This document shows positions 9,212 through 16,981 of a DNA stretch of 64,000 nt, piece by piece. A program made the translations under genes and the position numbers. Numbering within the stretch: the stretch's first letter is position 1; each line of letters begins with the position of its first letter. The DNA is from Nostocoides sp. (lineage in GTDB: Bacteria > Actinomycetota > Actinomycetes > Actinomycetales > Dermatophilaceae): NCBI GenBank assembly GCA_016702415.1, contig JADJEA010000001.1, positions 1,097,001 through 1,161,000 on the forward strand. The letters run 5' to 3'. The notes beneath the pieces were generated by a model. That model did not search any database. It was not told where the DNA came from and worked only from the letters and a program-made list of their open reading frames with translations.

Positions 9212-10525
9212 ATGCTGGCCGACGCCCTTGAGCCACCCGCGCCGCTCGGCACGCTTCTCATCCCCCTGGGGGCCGGGGACGTGCGCCTGGTCGTTTTCGC
9301 CGGCTCGGGCGCGGGCAGCGCGCGCGAGATCCGACTCGCCGCGGCGGCCGCGGTCCGGGCGGTTCCCCAAGCCACGACCGTGATCCTCGACGCCCCGGCC
9401 GATGCCCCGGCCGATGCACTCGTCGACGGTACCGTCCTGGGCAGTGCCAAGCCGCTGCGCTGGCGCGCCGCCGGTCCGTATGCCGACCGCACCCTCCGCC
9501 GGATCGTCCTCCTCGGCGACCGCGACCCCGCGCAGGTCGCCCTCGGCGTCGAGGGCTGCGCCGCCACTCTCCTGGCCCGGGCCCTGGCGGCGGTCCCGAG
9601 CAATATCAAGAATCCGCCGTGGCTGGCCGGCATCGCCGGCGAGGTCGCGCGAGAACACGGGCTCGGCTTCACCGAGTGGGACGAGACCGCCCTCGCGGAC
9701 GCGGGATTCGGCGGCATCCTCGCCGTCGGCCAGGGCTCGCCGACCCCGCCGCGGCTGGTCCAACTCGACTATGTCCCCGACGGCGCGCAGGAGACCGACC
9801 CGCTAGTCCTGGTCGGCAAGGGGATCACCTTCGACACCGGCGGTCTCTTCCTCAAGCCGCCCGCCGGCATGCTCGCGATGAAGACCGACATGTCCGGCGC
9901 GGCGATCGTCCTGGCCGTCCTCGCGGGTTGCCGGGCGCTGGGGGTCCGGCGGCGGGTGACCGGTCTGCTTCCGTTGGCGGAGAACGCGGTGGGGAGTGCG
10001 GCATACCGCCCCAGCGACGTCATCACCCAGTTCGGCGGGCGGACCGTCGAGGTCGCCAACACCGACGCCGAGGGGCGGCTCGTCCTGGCCGACGCCTTGG
10101 CGTATGCCGCCTCCGCCCTCTCCCCGCGCGCCCTCGTCGACATCGCGACCCTGACCGGGCACGCCAAGATCGCCCTCTCCCATGTCCTCGCGGCGTCCTA
10201 TGCGACCGATGAGGTCCTCCACAACGCCGTGCGCCTGGAGTGCGCGGAGGCGGGGGAGCCGATGTGGGCGATGCCGCTGGTCGAGGACTACCGCGGCGGA
10301 CTCGACTCGCCGATCGCCGACCTGACCAACGTCGGCCCGATCGGCAAGGCCAATGCCGGCTCCATCCTGGCCGCCCTCTTCCTACGCGAATTCGTCGGCG
10401 ACATCCCGTGGGTCCATCTCGACATCGCCGGCCCGGGACGGTCGGAGGTCGATACGGGGATCGTCAACATCGGCCCGACCGGATACGGTGCCCGTGGTCT
10501 GTTGCGCTGGCTGACGAAGGAGTAG
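9212..10525 (+). CDS. pepA: leucyl aminopeptidase (M17 family), N-terminus displaced by a frameshift
   Basis: Cytosolic M17 metallo-aminopeptidase that releases N-terminal residues during peptide turnover. The catalytic domain is intact: VGKGITFDTGGLFLKPPAGMLAMKTDMSGAA carries a metal-binding lysine and aspartates, ENAVGSAAYRPSDVI follows, and NTDAEGRLVLADAL is the family signature, with further active-site segments DIATLTGHAKIALS and LTNVGPIGKANAGSILAALFL. As read, the first in-frame start is ATG 9212, which would remove about 75 residues; the probable native start is GTG 8991 (see the separate entry), giving about 511 residues, a normal M17 length. The next gene begins 7 bases after the stop. 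Confidence 0.88.
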   Translation: MLADALEPPAPLGTLLIPLGAGDVRLVVFAGSGAGSAREIRLAAAAAVRAVPQATTVILDAPADAPADALVDGTVLGSAKPLRWRAAGPYADRTLRRIVLLGDRDPAQVALGVEGCAATLLARALAAVPSNIKNPPWLAGIAGEVAREHGLGFTEWDETALADAGFGGILAVGQGSPTPPRLVQLDYVPDGAQETDPLVLVGKGITFDTGGLFLKPPAGMLAMKTDMSGAAIVLAVLAGCRALGVRRRVTGLLPLAENAVGSAAYRPSDVITQFGGRTVEVANTDAEGRLVLADALAYAASALSPRALVDIATLTGHAKIALSHVLAASYATDEVLHNAVRLECAEAGEPMWAMPLVEDYRGGLDSPIADLTNVGPIGKANAGSILAALFLREFVGDIPWVHLDIAGPGRSEVDTGIVNIGPTGYGARGLLRWLTKE

Positions 10526-10532
10526 CCCCGGG

Positions 10533-10889
10533 ATGAACGCGGGATTCGGGTTGGCCGTGCGCTGGTCCTTGGAGAACACCCGGCCGGAGACCTCGGACCG
10601 GCTCCGCGAATATGTGGTCGGCACCTCCTTGGCGCGCTTCATGTTCCTCGACGGTCTGGCGTTCAAGGTCTGGCGGATGCGCGAGGGAGAGTGGTTCGAG
10701 GGCACGTATGTCTTCGACACCGCGGCCGACCGGGATGCCTTCCGCGCCGACTTCGAGACCGGGCTGGCCCAATCGCCGGTCAGCCATCTCATCGGCGCCA
10801 TCCCGCGGATCATCGAGAACTTCGAGGTCGTCGCCGTCGCCGAGGGCCCGGCGAAGTTCCGGCGGGGAGCCGGGCCCGGCCGCGCGTAG
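10533..10889 (+). CDS. small dimeric alpha/beta-barrel (monooxygenase-like) protein
   Basis: A 118-residue protein. The sequence LAVRWSLENTRPETSDRLREYV, FKVWRMREGEWFEGTYVFDTAADRDAFRADF and SPVSHLIGAIPRIIENFEVVAVAEG resembles the YdhR/ABM-like dimeric alpha+beta barrel proteins, some of which are monooxygenases acting on aromatic or quinone substrates and some have no known activity. No cofactor site is visible. The ATG at 10533 follows the pepA stop by 7 bases, so the two are probably co-transcribed. Family assignment is from memory of the pattern and is moderate. Confidence 0.6.
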   Translation: MNAGFGLAVRWSLENTRPETSDRLREYVVGTSLARFMFLDGLAFKVWRMREGEWFEGTYVFDTAADRDAFRADFETGLAQSPVSHLIGAIPRIIENFEVVAVAEGPAKFRRGAGPGRA

Positions 10890-10929
10890 GCGCGCCGCCG
10901 GCTCAGGGCTCAGGGGGTCGTGCCCGGGT

Positions 10930-10967
10930 TTCGTTCTCGGGGTTCGTGCTTGGGGTTCGTTCTCGGG
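10930..10967. repeat. short direct repeat next to the O-methyltransferase stop
   Basis: TTCGTTCTCGGG occurs at 10930-10941 and 10956-10967, with a related GGTTCGTGCTTGGG between them. It lies between convergent genes and ends 2 bases before the stop codon at 10970-10972. Confidence 0.6.
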
Positions 10968-10969
10968 CG

Positions 10970-11599
10970 TCAGCGCTTGACCGCGACCAGGAGCCCATCA
11001 CCGACCGGGAGAAGCGTGGTGATCAGGCGCTCGTCGTCGCGCAGGGTCTTGCCGAGTTCCCGCAGGACGCTCGTGGTGGCATCGCGGACGGCGGGGTCGG
11101 CGACCTTGTCGTGCCAGAGCATATTGTCCATCACCAGGACCCCGCCGGGGCGCAGCAGCCGGACGGCGTGCTCGGCATACGCGGGGTAGCCGGTCTTGTC
11201 GGCGTCGACGAACACCAGGTCGTAGGCGCCGTCGGTCATCCGCGGCAGGACGTCGGCGGCGTTGCCGGTGATGACCCGGGTGCGTTGGTGGGCCACCCCC
11301 GCCGCCGCGTATGCCGCCCGCGCCGCCCGCGAGTGCTCCGGGGCCGCGTCGATCGTCGTCAGGACCCCGTCGCCGGGCATCCCGGCGAGCAGCCAGAGCC
11401 CGGAACTGCCCGCGCCGGTCCCGATCTCGACGACGGCCCGGGCCGCGCCGGCAGCGGCGAGCATGCGCAGCGCCGGGCCGACTCCGCCGTGGACGGGCGT
11501 CGCCCCGAACTCCGTCCCCGAGTGGCGGGCCGCTTCGGCGACGCTCGTCTCCTGGACGAAGCCCTCGGCATACGCCCAACTCGCCAGCTGTCCGCTCAT
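10970..11599 (-). CDS. SAM-dependent O-methyltransferase, catechol-OMT-like class
   Basis: A 209-residue class I methyltransferase of the small-molecule O-methyltransferase family (methyltransf_3 type). SAM-binding motif I is VVEIGTGAGSSGLWLLAGM (about residue 55) and the metal-binding DADKTGYPAYAEHAVRLLRPGGVLVMDNMLWHDKV carries the paired acidic residues. Start ATG 11599 (MSGQLASWAYAE) has a TAGGCT -10 element 8 bases upstream. It is divergent from sigE, exactly as Rv1220c is in M. tuberculosis, but no functional link to the stress operon is established. Substrate unknown. Confidence 0.88.
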   Translation of the reverse strand: MSGQLASWAYAEGFVQETSVAEAARHSGTEFGATPVHGGVGPALRMLAAAGAARAVVEIGTGAGSSGLWLLAGMPGDGVLTTIDAAPEHSRAARAAYAAAGVAHQRTRVITGNAADVLPRMTDGAYDLVFVDADKTGYPAYAEHAVRLLRPGGVLVMDNMLWHDKVADPAVRDATTSVLRELGKTLRDDERLITTLLPVGDGLLVAVKR

Positions 11600-11607
11600 G
11601 GCGGGCA

Positions 11608-11613
11608 AGCCTA
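11608..11613 (-). promoter_or_regulatory. -10 element of the O-methyltransferase gene
   Basis: Minus-strand TAGGCT, 8 bases before ATG 11599. Confidence 0.4.
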
Positions 11614-11702
11614 TCCGCCGCGCCCCAGGCGGTCGCATTCGTGACGCTCACCCCGGCCTTCCGCTCGTCGGCGGGTCATCCAGGAAATTTCCAGTCTTGT
11701 CG

Positions 11703-11728
11703 GGAACGATTGGGCCTGCGCGTGCGTA
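11703..11728 (+). promoter_or_regulatory. putative ECF (SigE-type) promoter of sigE
   Basis: GGAAC at 11703-11707 and CGTA from 11725, 17 bases apart, fit the GGAAC-N16/17-CGT pattern of SigE-type ECF promoters. This suggests positive autoregulation of sigE. A perfect palindrome GGAAATTTCC lies just upstream at 11683-11692; its role is unknown. Confidence 0.5.
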
Positions 11729-11779
11729 GAAGCTACGGAGCACTGCGGGGGACACGCGCTCGCCGACTTTGGAGGATCG

Positions 11780-12409
11780 ATGACCGACACACTGCAGCCC
11801 GCGGCCGACGCCGCGACGTGGGAACCGCCCAGCTGGGAGGCGATCGTCGAGGAGCACTCCGCGCGCGTGTACCGCCTGGCCTACCGCCTCACCGGCAATG
11901 TCCACGACGCCGAGGACCTCACCCACGACGTCTTCATCCGGGTCTTCCGGTCACTGGGGTCCTATTCGCCGGGCAACTTCGAGGGCTGGCTGCACCGGAT
12001 CACGACCAACGTTTTCCTCGACAAGATGCGCCGCAAGCAACGGATCCGCTTCGACGCCCTCTCGGATGAGTCCTCGGCCCGCCTCCCCAGCCGGGAACCT
12101 TCCCCCGACCAGGTGTATGCCGATCGCCACTTCGACGCCGACGTCCAGCGGGCGCTGGACACCCTCCCGCCGGACTTCCGGGCCGCCGTGGTCCTCTGCG
12201 ACATCGAGGGCCTGTCGTACGAAGAGATCTCGGCGACCCTCGGCGTCAAGCTCGGCACGGTCCGCTCGCGGATCCACCGCGGCCGCGCGTTGCTGCGCGA
12301 GTCGCTCGCCCATCGCGCCCCGGACGTGCGGCGTGCTCCTGCGGCCGCCTCTGTCTCCCCGGGTGCCGCGGTCGTCCCCGGGCGCCTTGCCCCGGCGGGT
12401 GCCCGATGA
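11780..12409 (+). CDS. sigE: ECF RNA polymerase sigma factor SigE
   Basis: A 209-residue extracytoplasmic-function sigma factor for envelope stress. Region 2 is VYRLAYRLTGNVHDAEDLTHDVFIRVFRSLGSYSPGNFEGWLHRITTNVFLDKMRR (about residues 33-90) and region 4 is LDTLPPDFRAAVVLCDIEGLSYEEISATLGVKLGTVRSRIHRGRALLRE (about 130-178). The start ATG 11780 follows GGAGG at 11770-11774. The last bases overlap the anti-sigma gene (ATGA), and the trypsin-like protease follows the same way, so this is the conserved sigE-rseA-htrA operon. The C-terminal 30 residues are Ala/Pro-rich and probably disordered. Confidence 0.93.
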   Translation: MTDTLQPAADAATWEPPSWEAIVEEHSARVYRLAYRLTGNVHDAEDLTHDVFIRVFRSLGSYSPGNFEGWLHRITTNVFLDKMRRKQRIRFDALSDESSARLPSREPSPDQVYADRHFDADVQRALDTLPPDFRAAVVLCDIEGLSYEEISATLGVKLGTVRSRIHRGRALLRESLAHRAPDVRRAPAAASVSPGAAVVPGRLAPAGAR

Positions 12410-13020
12410 CCTGGCCACCTCGACCCCGGACCTGTCTGGGGGACCGGGTCGGGGAGTATGTCGAGCGCTCCCTCCCGCCGGACGAGCTATTGGCCTGGGA
12501 TCGCCACCTCGTCTCCTGCGTGACCTGCCTCGGCGCCGCCGACCTCGAGCGCCGCCTCCGCGCCACCTTGCGCAGCGCGCCCGAGGTGCCCGCCGACCTG
12601 CGCACCCTCCTGTTGTCGGTCTCCCAGGAGATCCCGGTCGCCGTCCCCGCGCCCCGACCGGCCGGCATCCCGCACCGCCGGCCCGCGACCGTCGGGGCGA
12701 ATCCGCCCGAGCCGGACGCCCGCGCAACCCGTCCGGGCCCGGACCTCGGGCTCGTCGTGCTGGCCCAGGGCGCGCCGGCGCAACACCGCTCCGCGCTGCG
12801 GGCCGCGCTCTTCGCCACGGCCGCCGCGGGCGCGTCCGCCGCCGCTGCCTGGGGGATGTCGGTCGGGCCCGGAGCCTCGACCGCGCGGATCTCCCCGGTC
12901 CCCCTCCCGGTCCGCCCGGCCAGCGAACGCCAGGTCACCTCGTTCGGGACCGACAGTTCCCTGCTGATCATCCAACCGGCCTCCAGCCGCGCCGGGAACC
13001 GGGCACAATCGTCCCCATGA
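12406..13020 (+). CDS. rseA: anti-sigma-E factor RseA-like, zinc-associated, membrane-bound
   Basis: A 204-residue anti-sigma factor that should hold SigE inactive. The zinc-associated anti-sigma motif HxxxCxxC is present as HLVSCVTC (His34, Cys38, Cys41). A single hydrophobic helix (ALRAALFATAAAGASAAAAWGM, about residues 127-148) suggests membrane anchoring, with a short extracytoplasmic tail. The ATG at 12406 overlaps the sigE stop by 4 bases, and its own stop overlaps htrA by 4 bases, so sigma and anti-sigma are coupled in translation. The middle part (residues 70-125) is Pro/Ala-rich linker. In mycobacteria RseA is released by phosphorylation-dependent ClpC1P2 degradation; whether that holds here is unknown. 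Confidence 0.85.
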   Translation: MTWPPRPRTCLGDRVGEYVERSLPPDELLAWDRHLVSCVTCLGAADLERRLRATLRSAPEVPADLRTLLLSVSQEIPVAVPAPRPAGIPHRRPATVGANPPEPDARATRPGPDLGLVVLAQGAPAQHRSALRAALFATAAAGASAAAAWGMSVGPGASTARISPVPLPVRPASERQVTSFGTDSSLLIIQPASSRAGNRAQSSP

Positions 13021-14513
13021 CCTGGTGGAGCGAGGGCCCCGGCGCGCCCGAGCGACCTTCGCGCACGCCACTGTGGGGTGCGGGCGAATCCGCCCACCCC
13101 GGGCAGGGTGACGGCCCCACCGGCTCCGAGCGCACAGACTCCGGCCAGGATCCGCGATACCTCCCGGCCGGCCAGACCCCGACCGATGTGGTGGGGCGCG
13201 CCACCACCGGCGGGGACCGCCCGGCCGGTGCCTGGGACGCCTGGAACTGGGGGGACCTCGGGGGGGAGGGCTCGGCATACGGACCAGGGTCGGTGGACGG
13301 CCCCCGTGTGGGTGCGATCCGGCACCTGCCGGGACAGATCCCCGTCGGGTCGGTGCCGCTCGCGCAGGCGGGGGCCGTTCAGTGGCAGCACGTCCCGGGC
13401 GCGACGCCGGGAACCCTCGCCGGGGGACCCCCTGCCCGCGGCCGCGGTCCGGGGTGGGCGGCCGTCCTGGTCCTGCTCACGGTGACCGGGGTGATCAGCG
13501 CCCTGGCCGGCGGCCTTCTCGGTGCCGGCCTCGCCGGCGGGTTGCCCGGCCAACTCCCCACCGTGGCCGCGGGGTCGACCGCGCGCCCGGACGGGACTCT
13601 GGCGCGGGTTGCTGCCGACGCCCTGCCGTCCGTGGTGACGATCCGATCGGCCGACGCCATCGCGGGCGCGACCGGTTCCGGCTTCGTCTACGACCACGCC
13701 GGGCACGTCGTCACCAACAACCATGTCGTCGAGGGGATCGGAACCGACCTCGTCGTCGTCCTCGGGACGGGCGAACGAGTGCCGGCCACCGTCGTGGGGA
13801 CGGACTCGGCATACGACATCGCGGTCCTGGCGACCGGCCGCTCGACCCTGCGCCCGCTCACCATGGGGGACAGCGCGGCGGTCGTCGTCGGCGACCCCGT
13901 CCTGGCCGTCGGTGCACCGCTCGGCCTGTCGAGCACGGTGACCTCGGGCATCGTCTCCGCCCTTAACCGCCCGGTCGTCGCCGGGGACTCCGCGGGCCGC
14001 TCCTATATCAACGCCATCCAGACGGATGCGGCGATCAATCCGGGCAATAGCGGCGGCCCCCTTCTCGATGCCTCCGGTCTCGTCATCGGGGTCAACTCCG
14101 CGATCGCCACGCCCCCCGGGACCGGATCGGGGTCGGCGGGCAATATCGGGCTCGGGTTCGCCATCCCGAGCGACCAGGTGGTCAAGACCGCCAACCAACT
14201 CATCCGGACCGGCCACGCCGACCACCCGGTCATCGGCGTCCTCCTCGATGAGGCGTATGCCGGCCCCGGTGCCCGCGTGCGCGACGCCGACTCCGACGTC
14301 GAACCCGTCACCGCCGGCGGACCCGCGGCCAAAGCCGGGATGAAGCCCGGCGACGTCATTGTCAGGTTCGACGGGCGGGAGATCACCGACTCCAGCGATC
14401 TCATCGTCGCCATCCGCGCCCGCAGCGTCGGCGACACCGTCGCCCTCACGGTCCGGCGGGATGGGCGCACCATGAATGTCAGAATGACCCTGCAAGCCGC
14501 GCCGAAGAACTGA
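13017..14513 (+). CDS. htrA: HtrA-like membrane-anchored serine protease with PDZ domain
   Basis: A 498-residue envelope-quality-control protease. Order: a Gly/Pro-rich cytosolic region of about 140 residues, one membrane helix (WAAVLVLLTVTGVISALAGGLLGAG, about 148-172), a trypsin-like domain with the triad His in TNNHVVEG (about 234), Asp in AYDIAVL (about 265) and Ser in NPGNSGGPLL (about 344), then a PDZ domain (GGPAAKAGMKPGDVIVRFDGREITDSSDLI). ATG 13017 overlaps the rseA stop by 4 bases (ATGA). It is the third gene of the sigE operon and presumably degrades misfolded extracytoplasmic proteins under SigE control. Confidence 0.93.
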   Translation: MTWWSEGPGAPERPSRTPLWGAGESAHPGQGDGPTGSERTDSGQDPRYLPAGQTPTDVVGRATTGGDRPAGAWDAWNWGDLGGEGSAYGPGSVDGPRVGAIRHLPGQIPVGSVPLAQAGAVQWQHVPGATPGTLAGGPPARGRGPGWAAVLVLLTVTGVISALAGGLLGAGLAGGLPGQLPTVAAGSTARPDGTLARVAADALPSVVTIRSADAIAGATGSGFVYDHAGHVVTNNHVVEGIGTDLVVVLGTGERVPATVVGTDSAYDIAVLATGRSTLRPLTMGDSAAVVVGDPVLAVGAPLGLSSTVTSGIVSALNRPVVAGDSAGRSYINAIQTDAAINPGNSGGPLLDASGLVIGVNSAIATPPGTGSGSAGNIGLGFAIPSDQVVKTANQLIRTGHADHPVIGVLLDEAYAGPGARVRDADSDVEPVTAGGPAAKAGMKPGDVIVRFDGREITDSSDLIVAIRARSVGDTVALTVRRDGRTMNVRMTLQAAPKN

Positions 14514-14559
14514 CCCAGCCGTTGAGCATCCCGACCCCCGAAACGAGGCACCCCGCGCC

Positions 14560-15018
14560 ATGATCATGGACTGGAGTGAGTGGGTCGTCGTCTTCGTGCT
14601 GATCATGGTCATCATCGGGCCCCAACGGATGCCGGAGTATGCCGCGAAGCTCGCCCGCGGCATCCGTCACTTCCGCGTCATGGCCGACGGGGCCCGCGCC
14701 CAGCTCAAGGAGCAGATGGGCCCGGAGTTCGACGAGATCAACTGGCGACAGTACGACCCCCGCCTCTATGACCCGCGCAAGATCGTCAAGGATGCCCTGC
14801 GGGAGCCCATTTCGACCGCCTGGGGACCGGTCGGAGCGGAACTGGAGTCCGTCCGCTCCTCGACGCGGCAACTCGCGCACGGCGAGGACTTGACCGGGCA
14901 CCTTCCGCCGGGGGACGACGAGCATCACAGCGGCGAGGACTATGCCTCACCGCGCCGCCAACTCGTCCACGGGGACGACGAGCACCCCCACACGCCGTTC
15001 GACCTCGAGGCGACCTGA
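14560..15018 (+). CDS. tatB: Sec-independent (twin-arginine) translocase subunit TatB
   Basis: A 152-residue TatB-type protein: a membrane helix at residues 5-20 (WSEWVVVFVLIMVIIGP), the conserved hinge GPQRMPEYAAKLARGIRHFR, then an amphipathic helix and a charged tail with HGEDL and HGDDEHP repeats. It functions with TatA/TatC in exporting folded twin-arginine substrates; several probable Tat substrates are encoded in this window. It follows htrA by 46 bases in the same direction, the order also found in mycobacteria. ATG 14566 is an equally possible start. Its stop codon lies inside a 14-bp tandem repeat. Confidence 0.85.
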   Translation: MIMDWSEWVVVFVLIMVIIGPQRMPEYAAKLARGIRHFRVMADGARAQLKEQMGPEFDEINWRQYDPRLYDPRKIVKDALREPISTAWGPVGAELESVRSSTRQLAHGEDLTGHLPPGDDEHHSGEDYASPRRQLVHGDDEHPHTPFDLEAT

Positions 15019-15056
15019 TCGCGTCGGTCTGATCGCGTCGGTCTGATCGTGTCGGT
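15015..15056. repeat. 14-bp tandem repeat spanning the tatB stop codon
   Basis: CTGATCGCGTCGGT at 15015-15028 and 15029-15042, then CTGATCGTGTCGGT at 15043-15056. The TGA of tatB (15016-15018) is inside the first unit, so slippage here cannot change the protein. It lies between tatB and the convergent mrp. Confidence 0.85.
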
Positions 15057-15066
15057 GACCCGGGCG

Positions 15067-16203
15067 TCAGCGTCCCGCGGGACGAAGGCCGAGGGAGCGC
15101 CCCGCTAGGCCCCGGGTGCGACCGGCGAGACCGCGGGCGATCGCCCGCAGGGCGGTCCCGGCCGGGCCGGACGGATTGCTCAGGACCACGGGATCGCCGG
15201 CATCGGCGCCCTCGCGCAGGCTGACATCGAGCGGGATCTGGCCCAGGAGCGGGACCTCGGTGCCGATCAACCGGCTCAGGGACTCGGCCACTTGGGCTCC
15301 GCCACCGGAGCCGAAGATCTCCTGGCGAGACCCGTCGGGCAACTCCAGCCATGACATATTCTCCACGACGCCGACGATCCGCTGGCGGGTCTGGACCGCG
15401 ATCGAGCCGGCCCGCTCCGCCACCTCCGCAGCGGCGGCCTGCGGCGTGGTGACCACGAGGATCTCGGCATTGGGGACCAGGTGGGCCACCGAGATCGCGA
15501 CATCGCCCGTGCCCGGGGGCAGGTCGAGCAGGAGGACGTCGAGATCGCCCCAGAAGACGTCGGCAAGGAACTGGTTGAGTGCCCGGTGGAGCATGGGCCC
15601 GCGCCAGACGACGGGTTGGTTGCCCGGGACGAACATCCCGATCGAGATGACCTTCACGTCCTGGGCGATCGGGGGCAGGATCATGTCGTCGACCTGCGTG
15701 GGGGTCCCGGTGACCCCGAGCATCCGGGGGATGGAGAAGCCGTAGATGTCGGCGTCGACGACGCCCACCTTCATCCCCTGCTGCGCCAGGGCGACGGCGA
15801 GATTGGCGGTGACGGAGGACTTGCCGACGCCGCCCTTGCCGGAGGCCACGGCATACACCCGGGTCAGCGAACCCGGCTTGGCGAAGGGGACCTCCTTCTC
15901 GGGGGCGCCTCCGCGCAAGGACGTCCGCAACGCGGCCCGCTGCTCGTCGGTCATGACGCCGAGGGTGACGCGCACGTCCGTGACGCCCTCCACCTGGGCG
16001 ACCGCGGCCGTGACATCCCGGGTGAGGGTGTCCTTGAGTGGGCAGGCGGCCACGGTGAGCAGGATGGTCACTGCCACTGCGCCCGCGTCGTCGACGGACA
16101 CGTTGTCGACCATGCCGAGATCGGTGATCGGGCGGCGGATCTCCGGGTCGTCGACCCGGCTCAGGGCCGTACGGATGGCATCGAGGCTCGGCAACTGACT
16201 CAC
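15067..16203 (-). CDS. mrp: Mrp/NBP35-family P-loop ATPase, iron-sulfur carrier
   Basis: A 378-residue ATPase that carries or inserts Fe-S clusters. An N-terminal MIP18/DUF59 domain (about residues 4-90) is followed by the ParA-like domain with the deviant Walker A SGKGGVGKSS (121-130), DADIYGFSIPRMLG, and DLPPGTGDVAIS. The GTG at 16203 (VSQLPSLDAIRTALS) was chosen because a TACAGT -10 element lies 6 bases upstream; the open frame continues further but is low-complexity. It converges on tatB, as in mycobacteria. I do not see the C-terminal CxxC cluster ligands found in some Mrp proteins. Confidence 0.92.
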   Translation of the reverse strand: MSQLPSLDAIRTALSRVDDPEIRRPITDLGMVDNVSVDDAGAVAVTILLTVAACPLKDTLTRDVTAAVAQVEGVTDVRVTLGVMTDEQRAALRTSLRGGAPEKEVPFAKPGSLTRVYAVASGKGGVGKSSVTANLAVALAQQGMKVGVVDADIYGFSIPRMLGVTGTPTQVDDMILPPIAQDVKVISIGMFVPGNQPVVWRGPMLHRALNQFLADVFWGDLDVLLLDLPPGTGDVAISVAHLVPNAEILVVTTPQAAAAEVAERAGSIAVQTRQRIVGVVENMSWLELPDGSRQEIFGSGGGAQVAESLSRLIGTEVPLLGQIPLDVSLREGADAGDPVVLSNPSGPAGTALRAIARGLAGRTRGLAGRSLGLRPAGR

Positions 16204-16209
16204 CCCGCC

Positions 16210-16215
16210 ACTGTA
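16210..16215 (-). promoter_or_regulatory. -10 element of mrp
   Basis: Minus-strand TACAGT, 6 bases before the GTG start at 16203. Confidence 0.4.
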
Positions 16216-16273
16216 GTTGCCCGCCCACGATGGGCCGGACGTCACGCGGCCGAACGACGGGGCCGGGCGGCGA

Positions 16274-16981
16274 TCAGCGGTCGTCCTGGACGGGAGCCGA
16301 GCCCCGCTGCATGGCGGGGCGGTCCGCCGCGGGGGTGGCTGACGGGGTGGCGGAGGGTATGGCGGCCCGCTCGCCACGCGCGGCCGTCTTGGCCTGCTCC
16401 TTCTGCCGCTCCTTGGCCTTCTCCCGCGCCTTGGCCTTGGCGCGCGCCTTGGCCTTGGCCCGCCGTTTCGCCTTGGCCTTGGCGCGGGCCTTGATCCGGT
16501 CCTCGCGGCCCTCGAGCTCGTCCAGGAGATCCCGCATCTCGCTGCGGACGAAGTCACGGGTGGCGTTGTCGCGCAGCGCGATCCGCAATGCCGCGACCTC
16601 GCGGGTGAGGAACTCGGTGTCGGCGAGATTGCGCTCGTCCCGGGAGCGGTCCTGCTCGAGTGCGACCCGGTCGCGGTCCGCCTGACGGTTCTGGGCGAGC
16701 AGGATCAGCGGCGCGGCATACGACGCCTGGAGGCTGAGCATGAGGGTGAGGAAGATGAAGGGATAGGGGTCGAATCGGGCCGACCTCGGCGCGAAGATGT
16801 TCCACGCGATCCAGGCGATGACGAAGACGGTCATCGCGATGAGGAAGGTCGCGGTGCCCATGAAGCGGGCGAACTTCTCCGACAGAACCCCGAAACGTTC
16901 CTCGGTGTCGATCGTCGGTAGCCGGAATCCGGAGCGGGCCACCAAGGGTAGGTCGAGCCGGGTCGCGGGACGGTCAGCCAT
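16274..16981 (-). CDS. DUF1003 membrane protein with Lys/Ala-rich tail
   Basis: A 235-residue protein. Two membrane helices (FLIAMTVFVIAWIAWNIF and FIFLTLMLSLQASYAAPLILLA, about residues 45-100) and the following QNRQADRDR...ERNLADTEFLTREVAALR segment match DUF1003. After residue 160 comes a strongly basic stretch made almost entirely of Lys-Ala and Arg-Ala dipeptides (about 40 residues), then a Pro/Ala tail. The DNA of the basic part is a degenerate CCTTGGC repeat. The ATG at 16981 overlaps the end of the upstream CBS-domain gene by 8 bases, so the two form an operon. Function unknown; the tail could bind nucleic acid or acidic lipid (inference). Confidence 0.8.
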   Translation of the reverse strand: MADRPATRLDLPLVARSGFRLPTIDTEERFGVLSEKFARFMGTATFLIAMTVFVIAWIAWNIFAPRSARFDPYPFIFLTLMLSLQASYAAPLILLAQNRQADRDRVALEQDRSRDERNLADTEFLTREVAALRIALRDNATRDFVRSEMRDLLDELEGREDRIKARAKAKAKRRAKAKARAKAKAREKAKERQKEQAKTAARGERAAIPSATPSATPAADRPAMQRGSAPVQDDR

